Assembly: GCF_003711515.1 (NCBI RefSeq)
Contig: NW_021167090.1
Coordinates: forward strand, 277,658 to 341,657
Source: Sodiomyces alkalinus F11
Taxonomy: Eukaryota; Ascomycota; Sordariomycetes; Glomerellales; Plectosphaerellaceae
Direction: 5' to 3'
DNA length: 64,000 nt
A model generated the notes under the pieces. The model was not told the origin of the DNA, made no database searches, and was given only the letters and a program-made list of their open reading frames with translations. How positions within the stretch are numbered: the stretch's first letter is position 1; each line of letters begins with the position of its first letter. Below are positions 38,314 through 50,690 of this stretch, in pieces. Made by a program: the position numbers and the translations under genes.

Positions 38314-41249
38314 TATTATTATTATTAATCTTACTCCGCTATCCTAACTAATCTATAATTATTATTTTAGGAGCCTTTCTAGGCTATACGGTCCTTCTCA
38401 GGTAGCTATAGAGGGGAAAACCCAGGTAAAACCCGGGGAAAACCTCTATATACTTCCTTAGGTGGAGTAGTGCCGCTACGGGGCCGATATAGCCCCGGTT
38501 CGTCTCTGCTACGTATCTGGATTACACCTCTAGGCTAGTGGCTAACGGGAAGTATAGTAGGCTAGTGGTTAGGTAGGTTAGCCTAAGCTAATTATTAGCG
38601 ACGGAGTAGAGGCTGAGGGGGGTACCGCCGCGCCTCCGCGGTATAGTAGTTACGTCCCTTTAGCCTCGGCCTCCTTATATCTCCGAGGATTATACCTTTT
38701 ATTCCTTCCATTCGGTTAATAAAGAGTATAGGGGAGGCAGGCGCCTCCTACCTCCCCTAAGTAGGTTCCTACTATATCCGGCGGTAGGTAAGGAGGATAG
38801 TGCTTTACCCTATTATAAAATTTAGATAGTTAATATCCTATAAGGTCTTCGTGCCTCTTTTTCCTCTCTCTTCCTCCTATAACGCTAACGAGTTTGTTAT
38901 AGGTTTTCCTCCCGATCTATACCCGCTTACGGTGCCGTAGGCTTATCGTTACGGCTTTATACTAATAGTAAACCCCTTTAGTTTTCCTCGTTATTTCTTC
39001 CTTATAATTTAACTATAGGTGCTTTATAGGTGGCGCCGCGGTGGCGTGGTGGCGTGGAGGTTAACTGGGTAATATAGTATTAATTTATATATATAAATAA
39101 GTAATCCGAAGTGGTAGTATAATATAAGTTCTCTTCGTGGCGCGGCGGTGCCTTAGTGGTAGCGTGCTAATAGCCGTAGATATCGTCTCCTAATAACACT
39201 AATACTAATAATAATAACCGCCGCTATAAGCGCGGTATAGTTTGTGTTATGCCGTATATAGCCCTTAGTAGCGTCGGAGTAGTGTCGTAGCGCTAACGTG
39301 GGGTAGTTATATTCGTTATAGTAAGCGTTTAGGCACTTACCCCGATAATATAGAAGCTTACGCTAACACCACGGGAATAAGCGCGGCCTATTACTAGTAT
39401 ACTAATAGTCGCCGTCTATATAAGGATATAAGTCGCCTCGGTGCCGTGGTGGTGCCGTGTATATATTATAGTAGTTATAGCTAATAGTTTAATAGGTCCC
39501 CTCCGCTGCTAAGAAGTAGTAGTAATGCCTTATAGATATCTATTAGGTATATATAGCGGTAAAGGCCGCTAGTAGTGCGGGTATCGCTATTATAGGTATC
39601 CCTTTTCGGTACCGTGGTGGCTCCACACTAATAAGTTATAGGCTAAGGAGCGCCTAAGGATAGCGTCCCGGTCTTTTAGCCGGGCTCTGAACCGGGCGTT
39701 ACCTTCCGGTCGCGGTCGCGGCGGTACCGAGTCGGTAGAGGTATAGGAGTTATCTTGTTAGATAAGACGTTTAGAGGGTAAGATGGATTTAGTCCTAGAA
39801 AACCTTATAAGTGGCACCCCCTCGGTCTTGCTATAGCTCCCTAGCGGTATTAGTTAGCTAACTAGTCTAATAGGGTCTTAAGTATATTAAGAGCGGTATT
39901 AGTGCCTCTAAGGGAGGTAATAACGATAAGAGCTAATCTATACCGTACTAATACCACGTCGATACCGCCGGGGTCCCGGCTTATAGGGCCCCTATCCTAA
40001 TAATTAATTAGTCGTCGTGTCGTCTTATCCCCGATACGGTCTCGCTTCGGTATCACGGGTGTCTTCGTAGGCCTTTATAGCTTCGAGGGCGAGGCGGAAG
40101 TCCTTAAGCCTCTTCCGTTATAGGAACCACCTTATAACTATCCCGGCCTCGGTATTATATTCTAGTGCGTCGTATAAATCTCCTCTAGTTATAAGTGGCC
40201 TTCTTACGGCACTAAAGAGGTCCCTACGGTCTTCCTCGGTTACCTCCTAGTACTAGAGTCCTATATGCTCCGCCGTTTCCGCCCTTCCATCTCCGTAAGG
40301 GCACCGCGGTGATGAGAAGCCCGGCACCCTCGCTTTAGCTAGGAATACTCGTAGGCCTAGTTTTTCTAATCTAATCTAGGTAAGTACGGAGCTCTATAGC
40401 TTAAGGAGCCCTCTATATTTCTGGAGGGAGCGTTATATCGGGGGGCGGCTTAGTACCGCTACGGCGTAGGTATAGGGCCGCCGTGCTTCTGCCTAGGCTC
40501 GACCCTATTCCCTTATAAGGGCCTTCCTCGGGGGCGAGGTTCCGGCCTAGGTTATTAGGGCGGTAAGCTATACTATCCATGCGAGGGCGGCGTAGGTCCT
40601 ATAATACCGGTTCGGTGCCGCTAGGGCTCTCGCCGCGGCGTATACTCCGGCTAATATCTTATCTTTAGTCCCTTCTTCTTATATCCGGAGGATCTTTTAG
40701 GCACTTAGGCTTAAGAGGTATAGGTTAAGGGGGGGGATAAAGGTCTCTTTTTCGAGGACCCTAACCGGCGTGGCTTTATAGGCTCCGGCTATTAGTCGGA
40801 GGCATCGGTTCTATACCGCTATAAGTGCCACTACGGGGCTATACCAGGGGCCAGCCCCTATCTTATAAACGGTTAAGGCGTAATAGGCGATTACTAGTTG
40901 TATAACTACGAGGTATAGTCTCCTTATATCTACGAAACTATACCCCCACGCTACCGCGCTAAGCCTTAAGAGGGCGTATATTTAGGTGGCTAGGCGGCTC
41001 TTTACCTCTTTAGTGTTTTGTCGGAAGTTAAGCTTCCTATTAAGCCATACGCCTAGGAGCCTTATCGCCTCCGCTACTAGTACTAAAGTAGCACCGAGGG
41101 GGAACGGGGTGGGTAAGGGTTAGCGTGACTTCGTGAAGGGGATATAGATATATTTAGCTAGTTCAAACTATAGCCCGCTCGCTAACTCCTAGTCTAGGTA
41201 TACCCGCTACGCGGCGGCGAGGCGTTACCGCGTTTATGTCTTTATTCTG

Positions 41250-42240
41250 CCGAAGGCGATAATATTCGTGTTATCGGCGAAGCCTACCACTATCGTTTTA
41301 GGAACCCTTTTTAGTTCTTCGTATAGGGTAGAGATATAGAGAATAAAGAGGATAGGGGAGATTAGGGAGCCCTATAGTATACCCCCGCGGAGGTATCATG
41401 GGGGGGCCGTTTCGCTATTAAGTAATAGCTAGGCTATACGGTCTTAAAGGAAGCTACCGACTAGGGTAATAAGCTACCGGGGGAAGCCTTTCCTTTCGAG
41501 TACCTTAAGGAGGCGAGGATAGGGGATAGTATCGAAGGCGCCTTTAATATCTAGTTAGAGTATTAAAGCGGTGCCGCCGTAGGCCTAGCTCGCCTTTACG
41601 GCCTCCGTGACTCTCTATACTACCGTCTTTATACTTCGCCCTATCTGGTTTTCTATCTATCCCTCCGGGAGGAGCCGATACTCCTCCGCTACGGTAGCGA
41701 TCCGATTAGCTAGTATCCCCTTAAGGACCTTACCTATTATGCTAAGGAGTGATATCGGTCGTTAGCCCTTTACTATTCCGTAGTCGGCTAGTAGCCGGCC
41801 TTCCTTTTTAAGAATTACTATAGTAGTATAGCAGCACCTTTTCGGGTAATAGCTTACTTTAAGGCATGCTATAAAGATAGCACTAAGTCTTTAGTGTATA
41901 GGGGGTCTATATACTTTTAGGAGCCCTGCTAGGAGTCCGTCTAGTCCTAGTACCGCCTAGGGTTTCGTTTTCTTAAGGCGCCCCTATATATCCGCTACGG
42001 TGATATCTCGGCGGACGTCCTACCCCGGGGGGAATTCCGCACCTAAGGGTCTAGGGGCGGTAGGGGAGGGGGGGGGGAAGAACTTCCGGTTAAGGACTTC
42101 GGCTTTTTCTGCGTGTATAGTTACCGGGTTATCGCTATTATCTTAGTATAGTGGTAGCACCGACGGGGGGTCCGGCGGTACTCCCCCTTTAGTTCGTGCC
42201 TATTTCTATAACCGCTAGAGAAGGCTATCGTCCTTCCCGG
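41250..42240 (-). pseudogene. LINE reverse transcriptase remnant
   Basis: Best-preserved part of LINE ORF2. Most RT blocks can be read in one minus-strand frame, with stops only at RIP-type positions. The catalytic Asp pair is altered to Asp-Asn (GFADNTN) through a G-to-A change at about 41,270. The right edge is the gypsy insertion point. Confidence 0.7.
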
Positions 42241-42248
42241 TTAAGTAG

Positions 42249-42253
42249 AGTAG
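42249..42253. repeat. 5-bp target duplication of the gypsy element (AGTAG), left copy
   Basis: AGTAG stands directly before the 5' LTR and again directly after the 3' LTR (49605-49609). Five base pairs is the usual size for Ty3/gypsy elements. Confidence 0.8.
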
Positions 42254-42787
42254 TGTTACGGCCAACGGGCCTAACATGCACTAACACGAAGGATGCACTG
42301 GCATATAACGTACTGAAGATCGGCGTATCGGGACGTAGCCAGAAAATGACTCAGGAAGAGGAATCACGTGCCAGAGCACGTGATCGTACACTAGCACACC
42401 GGCACTAGGCATACGGTACGCACCGATTAGATACTCACCACTATGAAATAATTACTAGAGGAGTGATCACTAGGACTCAGTGACCACGCAGGGGACGCTC
42501 ACCCGGGGCGGGTAAGCACTACTAGTATATAAACCAGAGTATCCTAGGTTTTACTTCTACTAGGGAATAAGATATCGATTAATCTAAGTCTTTACCTAGA
42601 CTATTAGTTTACGCTTAACTCTACCTTATAAAGAAGACGCCTAGTCTTTACGACGCGACTACGACTAGATACTACGAACGATAGTTACTACTCTTTAGTT
42701 AATATCCTCTTCTTATTTTAAACTAAAACCCCGACGCTAGTCTCCTATCGTCCGCTATACTATAGAAGACCGGAAGCCGTCGTAATA
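42254..42787 (+). repeat. Gypsy 5' LTR
   Basis: 534 bp, beginning TGTTACGGCC and ending GCCGTCGTAATA, where the usual terminal CA reads TA. It differs from the 3' LTR almost only by transitions, plus one 22-bp inverted segment (42363-42384). It is only lightly eroded. Confidence 0.85.
42363..42384. repeat. Hairpin palindrome in the 5' LTR (loop CCAGAG)
   Basis: Arms ATCACGTG and CACGTGAT enclose the 6-nt loop CCAGAG. In the 3' LTR (49180-49201) the arms are the same but the loop reads CTCTGG, its exact reverse complement. The segment has therefore flipped in one LTR. Confidence 0.85.
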
Positions 42788-45700
42788 TTTTGATTGATCC
42801 TGTTTGGTAAGCTGACCTTGATAGCTAATAAGCAGTACGCCCGAAGCAGAAGCTACTTCGCCTAAGGAAGAAGAAGTCACTTTATCTGAAGAAGAATCAT
42901 CGTCTGAAGAATCCAGTTCCTCCGACGAAGAAGAAGGACCAGAATAACCTTAATAAGACGACGAAGTAGCCAGTAACCACTCTTCTAATATATCGAATAA
43001 TAACCATACCACGAACGCTATAAGCACCGCGACGCCTACTACTACCACTAAAGGAAGCAATAACCTTTAGCAGATTCGCGATATAATCACTTAGCTTTAG
43101 GGGGAGAATACGGCCCTAAGAGCTTAGCTAAACTATCCTAGAATCGGGGCTAAGTATAGATACCCTACACCCCTAAGTATAACGGGACTCGAGGATAGCT
43201 TTAGAGCTTTATTACTTAGCTTAAAGGCTATCTCCTATTCTATTAGGATAGTATCCGTACGGAAGAAACTAAGGTACTCTATGCCGCGGCACTCCTCACG
43301 GGAGATACGTATAAATAATTCGAGTCTATCCATAGAGACTACCTAGAGAATATAGGAATAGAGGTCCTAAGGAAGCCCGGGACCACGGCAATCTTCAAGA
43401 ACTTCGACGTATTCGTCGAAAGACTTAACGCCATCTTCGGCCAGCCCGATAATAAAAGAGTCGCGGCCGAATAACTAAGCTAGCTATATTAGACTAAGTT
43501 AGCTACGGACTATACTACGAGATTCTAGCAAATCTTGTTAAAGCTTAGCTACCCGGATAAGCCCCTTATAGATCGGTACTACTAAGGACTTAAGGAAGAA
43601 GTGAAGGATAAACTATACCGATTAGACCGATCTAAGACGTTTAGCGAATATACCGTGATAGTAATTCGTATTAATAACCGGAACTATAAATAACGCTATT
43701 AGAAAAAGCATTAAATAAGCGTTCTATTCTATATAGCTAATTCGAAGAAGAAATAATTATACCCACGCTAGTTCGGAAACACCTTATATAGATACTATAA
43801 TAGACTTATAAAGCTCGATAATATTAACCGATAAAGCGATAAGCAGGGTAAAAGGGATATAACTAAAGTTAAGTATTATAACTATAATAGGCTAGGTTAC
43901 TATACACGCGACTATTATAAGCCTAAGAAAGAACGACCGTAACGATAAGCAAACGCGATTAAGAAAGGAAGACCCTAGAAGGAAATTAACGCTATTAAAC
44001 ACCTAGAAATTCATAGGAACGAAATACTATATATTAACCTCTATTAGGTAACCTGCTACGATAACTATTATCTAGTATACTAATTAGGGAAAGACGGAGC
44101 TAGGTATTACCCTAAGAGACCCTAGAAGATACTCGCTATAGTATCTAGTAACGAGTACGATAACGACTATGGCCTTAAGATCCCCGACTAGGATAAGGAT
44201 AAACTAGCTTTATAAACTATCGCAGAAATCCTTTAAAAATACGGATAGACGAAAGAAGAAGCTAAGAGGCAGAAGCAGATCTTAGAAATCCAGAAGGAAG
44301 AAGATTATACCTAAAAGAGAATCGCTAAACTCGAAGAGTAAGATTGGGAAACGGAGTCCGACGGAATCCCGGATAATAATATAAACTTCTAGTGTTAACC
44401 TATAAAAGCGGCCGACCTGGTTAAGGAGAAAGCTATCTAGCTACGGATACTCGACTAGCTCACGGAAGAACCCCTTAGATAGACTTACTAAGTTCGTTTC
44501 ACTAAACTTAACTTCGATCACGCTTACCGCAGGATACCTATAAATACTAGCGGGGAGTGGCAGTAAACTGTATATTAGCGACCTCACCGCGCTTAGGAAA
44601 ACCGAGATACTCTTACCGACCTAATAATAAGCCTACGAGGATCGGATAATTAACCACTTAGGTATAATTACTACGAGTACTGGTTAGATAAATATAATAC
44701 TACTAGCTACGTAGTATACGCTTCTTAGAAAATCCGATAACTAGAATAAGACTAAGAAGCTTAGGAGTCACGTTTCTAGACCCTCGATAAGCGCCTATAA
44801 TAGATAGAATAGCTCTTAATCTAGTACGGGTTCTTAGATAAAGAGATATCCCTCGAATACCGAGCTAAACGGGTAAAAAACTAAGAGTATACTATCGCTA
44901 GGAGTATATAAGAGGCACTCGATAGATATACTCTATAATACGCGGTAATATAGGGCACTATTATATCAGAATACGACTTAATAAATATAAGATAAACGTA
45001 CTATTAGATATAGGCGTAGTAGGAAACTTTATCTTACCGGTAGCCGTGAGAAAGTTCTTTATTCCCTAGGTTAGAAAATACCTAGAAGAGGAGTATAAGA
45101 TTACTCCGTATACGGGAAAGAATTAGTCCTACGAAGAAGTTATTATTAACTAGGAGACTATATACCTTTAGGTTAAAATCCAGAATAAGACTAGAATAAT
45201 AAAGTTTAATATATACGATATAGGTTATAAGAACGTTATCCTTAGTGAACTATAGTTTAACGAATAGAATCCCGATATAGACTAGAAGCTTAGCTAGCTC
45301 TGGTAGAGATTAGAGAGTAAGTAGGAGACTACGAAGGAAACCTTACCCGATCCCGATATCCGTCGAAAATAGCAGAAAGACTTACCGACGAAGGAGCCTT
45401 AGGGAGACTCAGATAGCCGCTAGAAGTCAGGGACTAAGGCGAAGGAAGTATAAAAGACTTCGAGACAGCAGCGACGGTATAACCACTAACACGTAACTAA
45501 CCTTATTAAAGGAATCTATTAAATCGTCTAAGCAGAAAAAGGACTAGTAATAAGCGATCACGATAGACTCGCTAAGGTATTACTAGAATACCGTAAATAC
45601 GGAAAGCTATTTACCGAAAATCTAGAGACCGGATTACCGAAATACCGATACTATAATTATAAAATACCCCTAAAGGAAGGGATATACCTAAAATTCTTTC

Positions 45701-47283
45701 CGATTTACGGGCTAAACTAAAAGGAATTAGATACCTTAGAAGAATATCTCGAAGAGATACTAGTAAAAGGCTATATTAGAGTATTATAATTACTAGCCGG
45801 ATACCCGATCCTATTTATACTAAAAAAAAACAGTAAACTACGACTATATATCGATTATCGATAACTTAACGATATAACTATTAAGAACCGCTACCCACTA
45901 CCTCTTATCTTAGAAATACGAGATTAGCTAGTTAGAGCGTAATAGTTCACGGTACTCGACTTAAAAGGAGCCTATAACTTAACCAGGATTAAGGAAGGAG
46001 AAGAGTAGAAGATAGCGTTTCGGACAAAGCGAGGATATTTCGAGTACCTCGTTATGCCTTTTAGACTAATAAATACGCCGGCATCGTTCTAAACACTTAT
46101 TAACAACGTCCTAAGGAAGTATCTAGACTATTTCGTTATAGTATACCTAGATAATATCCTAATCTTCTCTAAAATACTCGAAGAATACCGATAACACGTT
46201 TATATAATCCTATAACTTCTATAAGACGCCGACTTATTAGTCGAACCAGAAAAAGCTTAATTCTATATGTAAGAAGTTAACTTTTTAGGTTATACGATAC
46301 GACCTAATAAGATCTTAATAGATAAGGCGAAAGTCTAATACGTCTCTAAGTGGCTACGACCCTAGAATATTCGCGATATTTAGTCCTTTCTCGGACTTAT
46401 AAACTACTATCGACGATTTATTAAGGACTATAGTAAGACTGCTATCCCCTTAACTAAAGTAACTAAAAAGGGGCTCGACTTCGAATAGAATAAAAGAATA
46501 GAAGAAGTATTCTAAGCTCTTAAAGGAAGGGTTACCAGCGAACCTATCTTAGTAATACTAGACACCGAAAAAGAATACGAACTCGAAATAGACGTATCCG
46601 ACTAGGCTCTAGGAGTATAACTCGGATAGCGCGACGTAGAAGGAAGACTATACCCTATAGCCTTTATATCCAAGAAACTTAGTGGACCAGAACTTAACTA
46701 TTAGATCCACGATAAAGAGCTAATAGCTATTATCGAAGCCTTTAAAGAATAGAGACCGTATCTATCAGGGACAAGACACCCGGTATAAGTCTACACGGAT
46801 TATAAGAACCTCGCGTAATTCACCACTACTAAGGTTCTTAATAAACGATAGATCCGATAGGCAGAATTCCTAGCCGAATTTAATTTCCATATTCAGTATA
46901 TAAAAGGGAGCGAAAACAGCCGCGTAGACGCACTTAGCCGACTAAGGACACCTGACAAATCACCTAAACCGTAAGCTATACTCTAATAGGAAGGGGAAGC
47001 TCTTACCCTGAAGAATAGAGAGGTAAATAGCATTAATCGAATAACCGATATTATATTTAAAGAAGTATACGCCTCGCTAATATATAGATATCAAGGAGTT
47101 TATAAAATATACTACCGATTACGATAATAATACGGCTACACAGGAACTAAAGAACGAGTTAGGGACTTTATTCGTAACTACGATATTTACTAGAAAGCAA
47201 AGAGCAGCAGATATAAACCTTACGGACTACTAAAACCACTACTAGTAGCAGACGGACCATAGAAATCAATTATAATAGACTTC

Positions 47284-47526
47284 GTGACAGGATTTCTAGT
47301 ATCCAAAGATCTAGTAACAGGAACCGCCTATAATAGTATATTCGTGATTATCGACCGATTCACGAAATACACTCTTTATATTCTATATATCAAAAACACT
47401 ATAGCAGAAGAACTAGTAAGTATCTTTATCGACCGCCTAATCAGGGATCACGGCGCACCGAACGAAATTATCACGGATAGAGATAAACTCTTTACTAGTA
47501 ACTTCTGGAAAGCAGTTATAAGCTAG
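47284..47526 (+). pseudogene. Gypsy integrase core fragment
   Basis: Open stretch containing the first two residues of the integrase catalytic triad in context: the Asp in IIIDFVTGF lies just upstream and the second in EIITDRDKLFTSNFW. It stops at a TAG after KAVIS; downstream sequence with IAFHPIIDG continues the domain with further stops. Confidence 0.7.
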
Positions 47527-47691
47527 CTAGGAACGAAATATAAGTATTCGATAGCGTTTCACCCTATAATAGACGGATAAACCGAAATTATAAACTAAGT
47601 CCTAGAATAGTACCTACGATACTACGTAGGGTACGAATAAGATAATTAGGTGTAATACCTGCCACTCGTATAGTTTGCATATAATAGCTCG

Positions 47692-48120
47692 TTGAATAAG
47701 TTAATAAAGAAAACACTATTCGAAGCAAATTACGGATACACCCCGATAGCATTTAGAAAACCTTTAGAAGGACTAGATGCACTAAGAGCGATAAAAACAG
47801 TTAAAAGCATGAAAAAACTACACGAAGAACTACGAACCGACCTGGAGATAGTCAGAACACGAATAAGCAGGTACGCAAATCAATCGAGGATTAAGGGACC
47901 AACCCTTTCGAGGGGGGACCGCGTCTACCTTATCCGCAAAAATATCAGAACACAACGACCAAGCGATAAATTAGATTTCAAAAAATTAGGACTATTCAAA
48001 ATCCTAGAGAAAAAGTCAGATACGAACTATATTCTATCACTACCTCCGATAATAAGGATACATAATAATTTCTATATTTCACTACTTAAACCAGCACCGA
48101 AAAACGTAAAAATAATATAA
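47692..48120 (+). pseudogene. Gypsy integrase C-terminal fragment leading to the chromodomain
   Basis: A 142-residue open stretch (MNKLIKKTLFEANYGYTPIA...) homologous in layout to the integrase C-terminal GPY/F-type region: LSRGDRVYLIRKNI, DKLDFKKLGLFKILEK, then NFYISLLKPAP. The stop at 48118-48120 is probably a RIP product, since the frame continues into a chromodomain. CAA/CAG codons are unusually frequent here compared with the rest of the element. Confidence 0.7.
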
Positions 48121-48129
48121 GACATAATC

Positions 48130-48290
48130 GTGGTCGATACTAGCGACGTGTATAGAGCAGAACGAATCCTCGACTACCGAGAGACGCTAGACGGCACTGA
48201 ATATTTTATAAAATAGAAAAACTACGATCACGGCGATAATATATAGGAACTAAAAGATAACCTGATTAATTATAAGCAACTCCTAAAGCA
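48130..48290 (+). pseudogene. Chromodomain remnant of the gypsy element
   Basis: Frame continuing from the integrase: VYRAERILDYRETLDG, then EYFIK-stop-KNYD and an ELKDNL end. The layout matches the V-E-x-I-L-x-R...Y-L-V-K-W-K-G-Y chromodomain pattern, with TAG at the conserved Trp. Chromodomains in fungal gypsy elements steer integration to heterochromatin, which fits its place in a repeat block. Confidence 0.6.
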
Positions 48291-48371
48291 ATACCGACAG
48301 AATATTATTAGGACCCAGAACCAGACGCCGCGGTCTATATAAAATTAATATCCGAAAATTCACCTATATCC

Positions 48372-48720
48372 TACGCTATAATTTAATTCTAGTTAACCAC
48401 GTCGACCGCGCTAGCGGCCTGGATAGCTGATATAGCCTCGGGCTCCGCGCGACGGACCTCGGCTTCCTTCTGTTCCACCTCCTCTAGTTCCTCTATATTT
48501 ACGAGGTCCCTACGAACTATCTCGACCCCCTTCTTACGGAGCTATCTCCGTATACGACGAAGACGGGAGAGCTTCGCCAGAGCTTTAGCCGCCTTTTATT
48601 ACTACTCGATTAATAACTCCTCGGCGCGCTCCTCCTCCTCTTCGAGCCGTTTAAGCTCCGCGTTGACTCGGCGCGCTGAGGAAGTGGTGGTTAGGAAGGG
48701 ACGGTCAGAACGAAGGAAGG
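48372..48720 (-). pseudogene. Possible antisense coiled-coil ORF in the gypsy element
   Basis: On the minus strand, between the chromodomain and the 3' LTR, one frame is nearly open and strongly helical and charged: KRLEEEEERAEELLIE, ALAKLSRLRRIRR, VEIVRRDLVNIEELEEVEQ, then AISAIQAASAVDVVN. The few stops are TAG/TAA of RIP type. The plus strand here shows no comparable frame. Antisense accessory ORFs are known in some gypsy lineages; this one is not recognised. Confidence 0.45.
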
Positions 48721-49070
48721 AGGCCAGTCACTAGAAGATATCGGGATTCGGGAGGAATCGCAAGAACGAGCTACACGATAGCAACACGAACAACGATTAA
48801 GATCGTCGAGAATCATGCAGCTAAGGCTGCGGTTAAAGCAGCGGGTGCAGGGAATAGCCTCGAAACCCTAGTCGTTAATTAACGCAGATTTTATTTAGCG
48901 ATTAAGAGTAGAACAGGACGGGGGATTAGCGAGTTTAGCAGAACGCCTCTATACACGGTCGGATATAATGGTTAGCTATAAGGAAAGAAGAGAAAACAGG
49001 AAACAATAAACTTGGGGAAGGCGACCTACTTATGCGACCGCTAGGACAGCGCTTAGAAGAGGGGAGGTAA

Positions 49071-49604
49071 TGTTACGGCCAACGGGCCTAATATGCACCA
49101 ACACGAAGGATACACTGGCATATAACGTACTGAAGATCGGCGTATCGGGACGTAACCAGAAAATGACTCAGGAAGAGGAATCACGTGCTCTGGCACGTGA
49201 TCGTACACTGGCATACCGGCACTAGGTATACGGTACGCACCGGTTAGATGCTTACCACTATAAAATGATCACTGGAGGAGTGATTACTGGGACTTAGTAA
49301 CCACGTAGGGGACGCTTACCCGGGGCAGGTAAGCACCACCAGTATATAAACCAGAGTATCCTAGGTCTTGCTTCTACTAGGGAATAAGACATCGATTAAT
49401 CTAAGTCTTTACCTAGACTATTAGTCTACGCTTAACTCTACCTTATGAAGAAGACGCCTAGTCTTTACGACGCGACTACGACCAGACACTACGAACGATA
49501 GTTACTGCTCTTTAGTTGACATCCTCTTCTTATTTTGAACTAAAACCCCGACGCTAGTCTCCTATTGTCCGCTATACTATAGAAGACCGGAAGCCGTCGT
49601 AATA
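49071..49604 (+). repeat. Gypsy 3' LTR
   Basis: 534 bp, same length as the 5' LTR. It begins TGTTACGGCC after a purine-rich tract, ends GTAATA, and is followed by AGTAG. TGACTCA is conserved in both LTRs (42347-42353 and 49164-49170). Confidence 0.85.
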
Positions 49605-49619
49605 AGTAGGTGCCGCTAG

Positions 49620-50690
49620 TATAGCCGCTTCGCTACCGCCACGACCTTATATCGGCGCCTCTCTACTTCCTAGAACTCGTCCTATCGGTTCCGGGACTTC
49701 CTGGATATATATCTACGGTAAAGGCGCCTCGTTTCCTAGGTAAGGGCGGTTAGCTCCGCGTTCCACTAAGGGGTAGGTAGGCGTCTAGGGGTGCCCCCGC
49801 GGCGGCGTGGCGCGGCCTTATCGGCTAGGGTCGTAAGGTCTTCTATTAGGTTATCTAGTACTAAGTCGATATCTCCTAGTAATATAAGGGGGCCGGTCTA
49901 CTATATCTACGTAGCGGCGAGCTAAGGGACCTATATAGGGTTAAAGTCTTTCTAGACCTAATAAGGCCTGGCTAAGTCCTATAGTAGTATCGTCGCGGTA
50001 ATCGGCGTGGTGTCCGTCTTTATAAGGATTCGGGCTATCTATAAGTAGTAGTCTAACCCGATAACGGTCTTATCCGGGCCACTAAAGTCGTAGCGGAGCC
50101 TCTATATTACCTATATAAGGTTAATAATGCTAGCGCGCCGGCCCGGGCAGTGCTATATAGTTATTCCGGGGGGGGTTACTAGGCATAGCTTCTACCGGGT
50201 TATAAAGATAAGCAGGGTATCGGCTTAGGGGTAATACCGCGGTGGCTAAGATTATAGAGAGTAATATAGGTTAAAGTCCCCTATAAAGATATATCGGCCC
50301 CGTAGCGGTACCGTGTCGAATATATTTTATAGGGGCGTATTCTAGGAGATCCTAGCTAACTAGTAGTTCTTTAAGTAGATCGACTAGATTATAAGGGTAT
50401 CGTCTCCGGTCCCGAATATAACCGCGTAGGTATTACGGTAGGCCCGCCACGTCCACGTATATAGCGGGTGTCTTTTATAGATATATAGGAGGGCGCGGCC
50501 TCCTCCCTAGATTAGCCGGTATACCCCTCGGGAGGAGTAGGTAGGGCTTTTCGTAAAACGGTTAAGGCCGGGTTCCTGGATTACTATTACGTTATACTCG
50601 GCGCGGCACCGGAGCGGCAGCTCCCGCCACGCCTAACTCCTCCCTATATTCCACGAAAGGACGTGGATTTCTATTAATTAGAGGGGGGGG
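49620..50690 (-). pseudogene. LINE AP-type endonuclease remnant
   Basis: The minus-strand frame begins near 50,690 with IEIHVLSWNIGRS and then VIVIQEPGLNRF, the N-terminal signature of LINE endonucleases (W-N-x-G and Q-E-P). It continues toward 49,620, where the gypsy element interrupts ORF2. Stops are of RIP type. Confidence 0.6.

Larger units (their letters stand above)
42254..49604 (+). mobile_element. Ty3/gypsy chromovirus LTR retrotransposon (7,351 bp, RIP-eroded)
   Basis: Two 534-bp LTRs (42254-42787 and 49071-49604) flank a plus-strand interior with the gypsy order gag, protease, RT, RNase H, integrase, chromodomain. Recognised remnants: a gag zinc-knuckle region (43,871-43,927) with Tyr at the Cys positions; protease LLDIGVVGNF (about 45,000); RT with LDLKGAYNL and VYLDNILIFS (46,141-46,170, Asn for the second Asp); RNase H with LSGPELNY (about 46,677); an integrase core open at 47,284-47,526; and a chromodomain (about 48,130-48,290) with YFIK-stop-KNYD where Trp is expected. 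A polypurine tract (GAAGAGGGGAGG) precedes the 3' LTR. It sits inside the LINE between endonuclease and RT. Confidence 0.85.

Noticed and set aside
42196..42408. Small plus-strand ORF at the gypsy border
   Set aside because: It runs across the junction of LINE and LTR, so it is accidental.
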